Origin: Oscillatoriaceae cyanobacterium M33_DOE_052
Lineage (GTDB): Bacteria > Cyanobacteriota > Cyanobacteriia > Cyanobacteriales > Laspinemataceae
Assembly (NCBI GenBank): GCA_015296065.1
Contig: DVDU01000101.1
Location: 1-51,753, forward strand
Length of the DNA stretch: 51,753 nucleotides
Direction: 5' to 3'
Below, in pieces: positions 51,477-51,753 of this stretch. The stretch's first letter is position 1; every line of letters starts with the position of its first letter. Under the pieces are notes generated by a model that had not been told where the DNA came from, ran no database searches, and saw nothing but the letters and a program-made list of their open reading frames with translations. The position numbers were made by a program, and so were the translations under genes.

Positions 51477-51671
51477 ATGTTAAATAGCACAGAATATAAA
51501 TATATAGCAATGGATGAAAATCAGGTTCCCTACATTGCCGGAACTACGATGAAAGTAATTGAATTAGTAGCGGCTCATATTGCTTTTGGGTGGAGTCCCG
51601 CTGAGTTGCAACTCAGAAATGTTGAATGTCGATACAAAACTTTACATAAAAAATTACACTTATGTCTTTGA
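51477..51671 (+). CDS. DUF433 antitoxin-like protein, C-terminally truncated
   Basis: 64 residues. EYKYIAMDENQVPYIAGTTM and VIELVAAHIAFGWSPAEL match the DUF433 helix-turn-helix antitoxins found in cyanobacteria. Relatives continue with a QHPYLTLAQIHAALAYYWD-like helix and are about 100 residues long. Here the sequence becomes QLRNVECRYKTLHKKLHLCL and stops. The usual PIN-like DUF5615 toxin is not seen in the 80 bases that remain of the window. Confidence 0.7.
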   Translation: MLNSTEYKYIAMDENQVPYIAGTTMKVIELVAAHIAFGWSPAELQLRNVECRYKTLHKKLHLCL

Positions 51672-51753
51672 TGCCTAAATTATTCAAAAAACGTCATCTC
51701 CTCAAACCAATGAACATAACTAATTTTTTGACACATACAACATTGTAAATAGC

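Overview
The window is chromosomal DNA of a cyanobacterium, most likely a filamentous Oscillatoriales-type species. The evidence is chlP (geranylgeranyl reductase), a PAP/fibrillin protein, the cyanobacterial families DUF3134, DUF3038 and DUF4335, an SpkB-type kinase, many GCGATCGC (HIP1) sites, and several dispersed repeat families in the gaps. The species cannot be fixed from sequence alone. No rRNA, tRNA, CRISPR array, intact transposase or prophage was seen.

Layout. (1) 1-9.1 kb: a rightward cell-surface glycan cluster with two multidomain GT2 glycosyltransferases, two SAM methyltransferases, a PAPS-type sulfotransferase and a GT4 glycosyltransferase. Tandem GGGCTAAAGCCC arrays sit just upstream of both large GT genes. 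(2) 9.1-17.4 kb: recQ (convergent with the cluster), two small proteins, a 1-kb gap rich in RNA-like inverted repeats, an SpkB-like kinase and pheT. (3) 18.1-24.5 kb: four tandem genes for exported WD40 beta-propellers with nearly identical blades, preceded by a perfect inverted repeat. (4) 24.5-28.1 kb: a HigA-like regulator, an MDR oxidoreductase, a frameshifted ParB remnant and a B12-binding radical SAM enzyme. (5) 28.1-38 kb: a candidate small RNA, the DUF3038/DUF4335 pair, mutS2, a VOC protein, chlP and recJ. (6) 38-46.2 kb: an antitoxin with no intact toxin, rnc, a c-di-AMP (ydaO/yuaA-type) riboswitch upstream of an SLC13/ArsB-NhaD-type permease, GNAT, PD-(D/E)XK nuclease, fibrillin, DUF3134, mraY and another GT2. 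(7) 46.2-51.75 kb: small membrane proteins, two truncated genes (VOC and a cyanobacterial N-terminal module), an SLH plus GHL10 glycoside-hydrolase-like protein, and a truncated DUF433 antitoxin.

How it fits together. The first cluster probably builds or decorates a sulfated, methylated extracellular glycan. The WD40 array is a recently amplified family of exported binding proteins of unknown target and is the most unusual locus. The riboswitch links an ion/anion permease to c-di-AMP signalling. The repeats shape the genes: they supply alternative start codons, C-terminal residues and stop codons, and low-complexity protein linkers. Many computed starts that lie inside repeats were moved to the first ATG matching the conserved domain.
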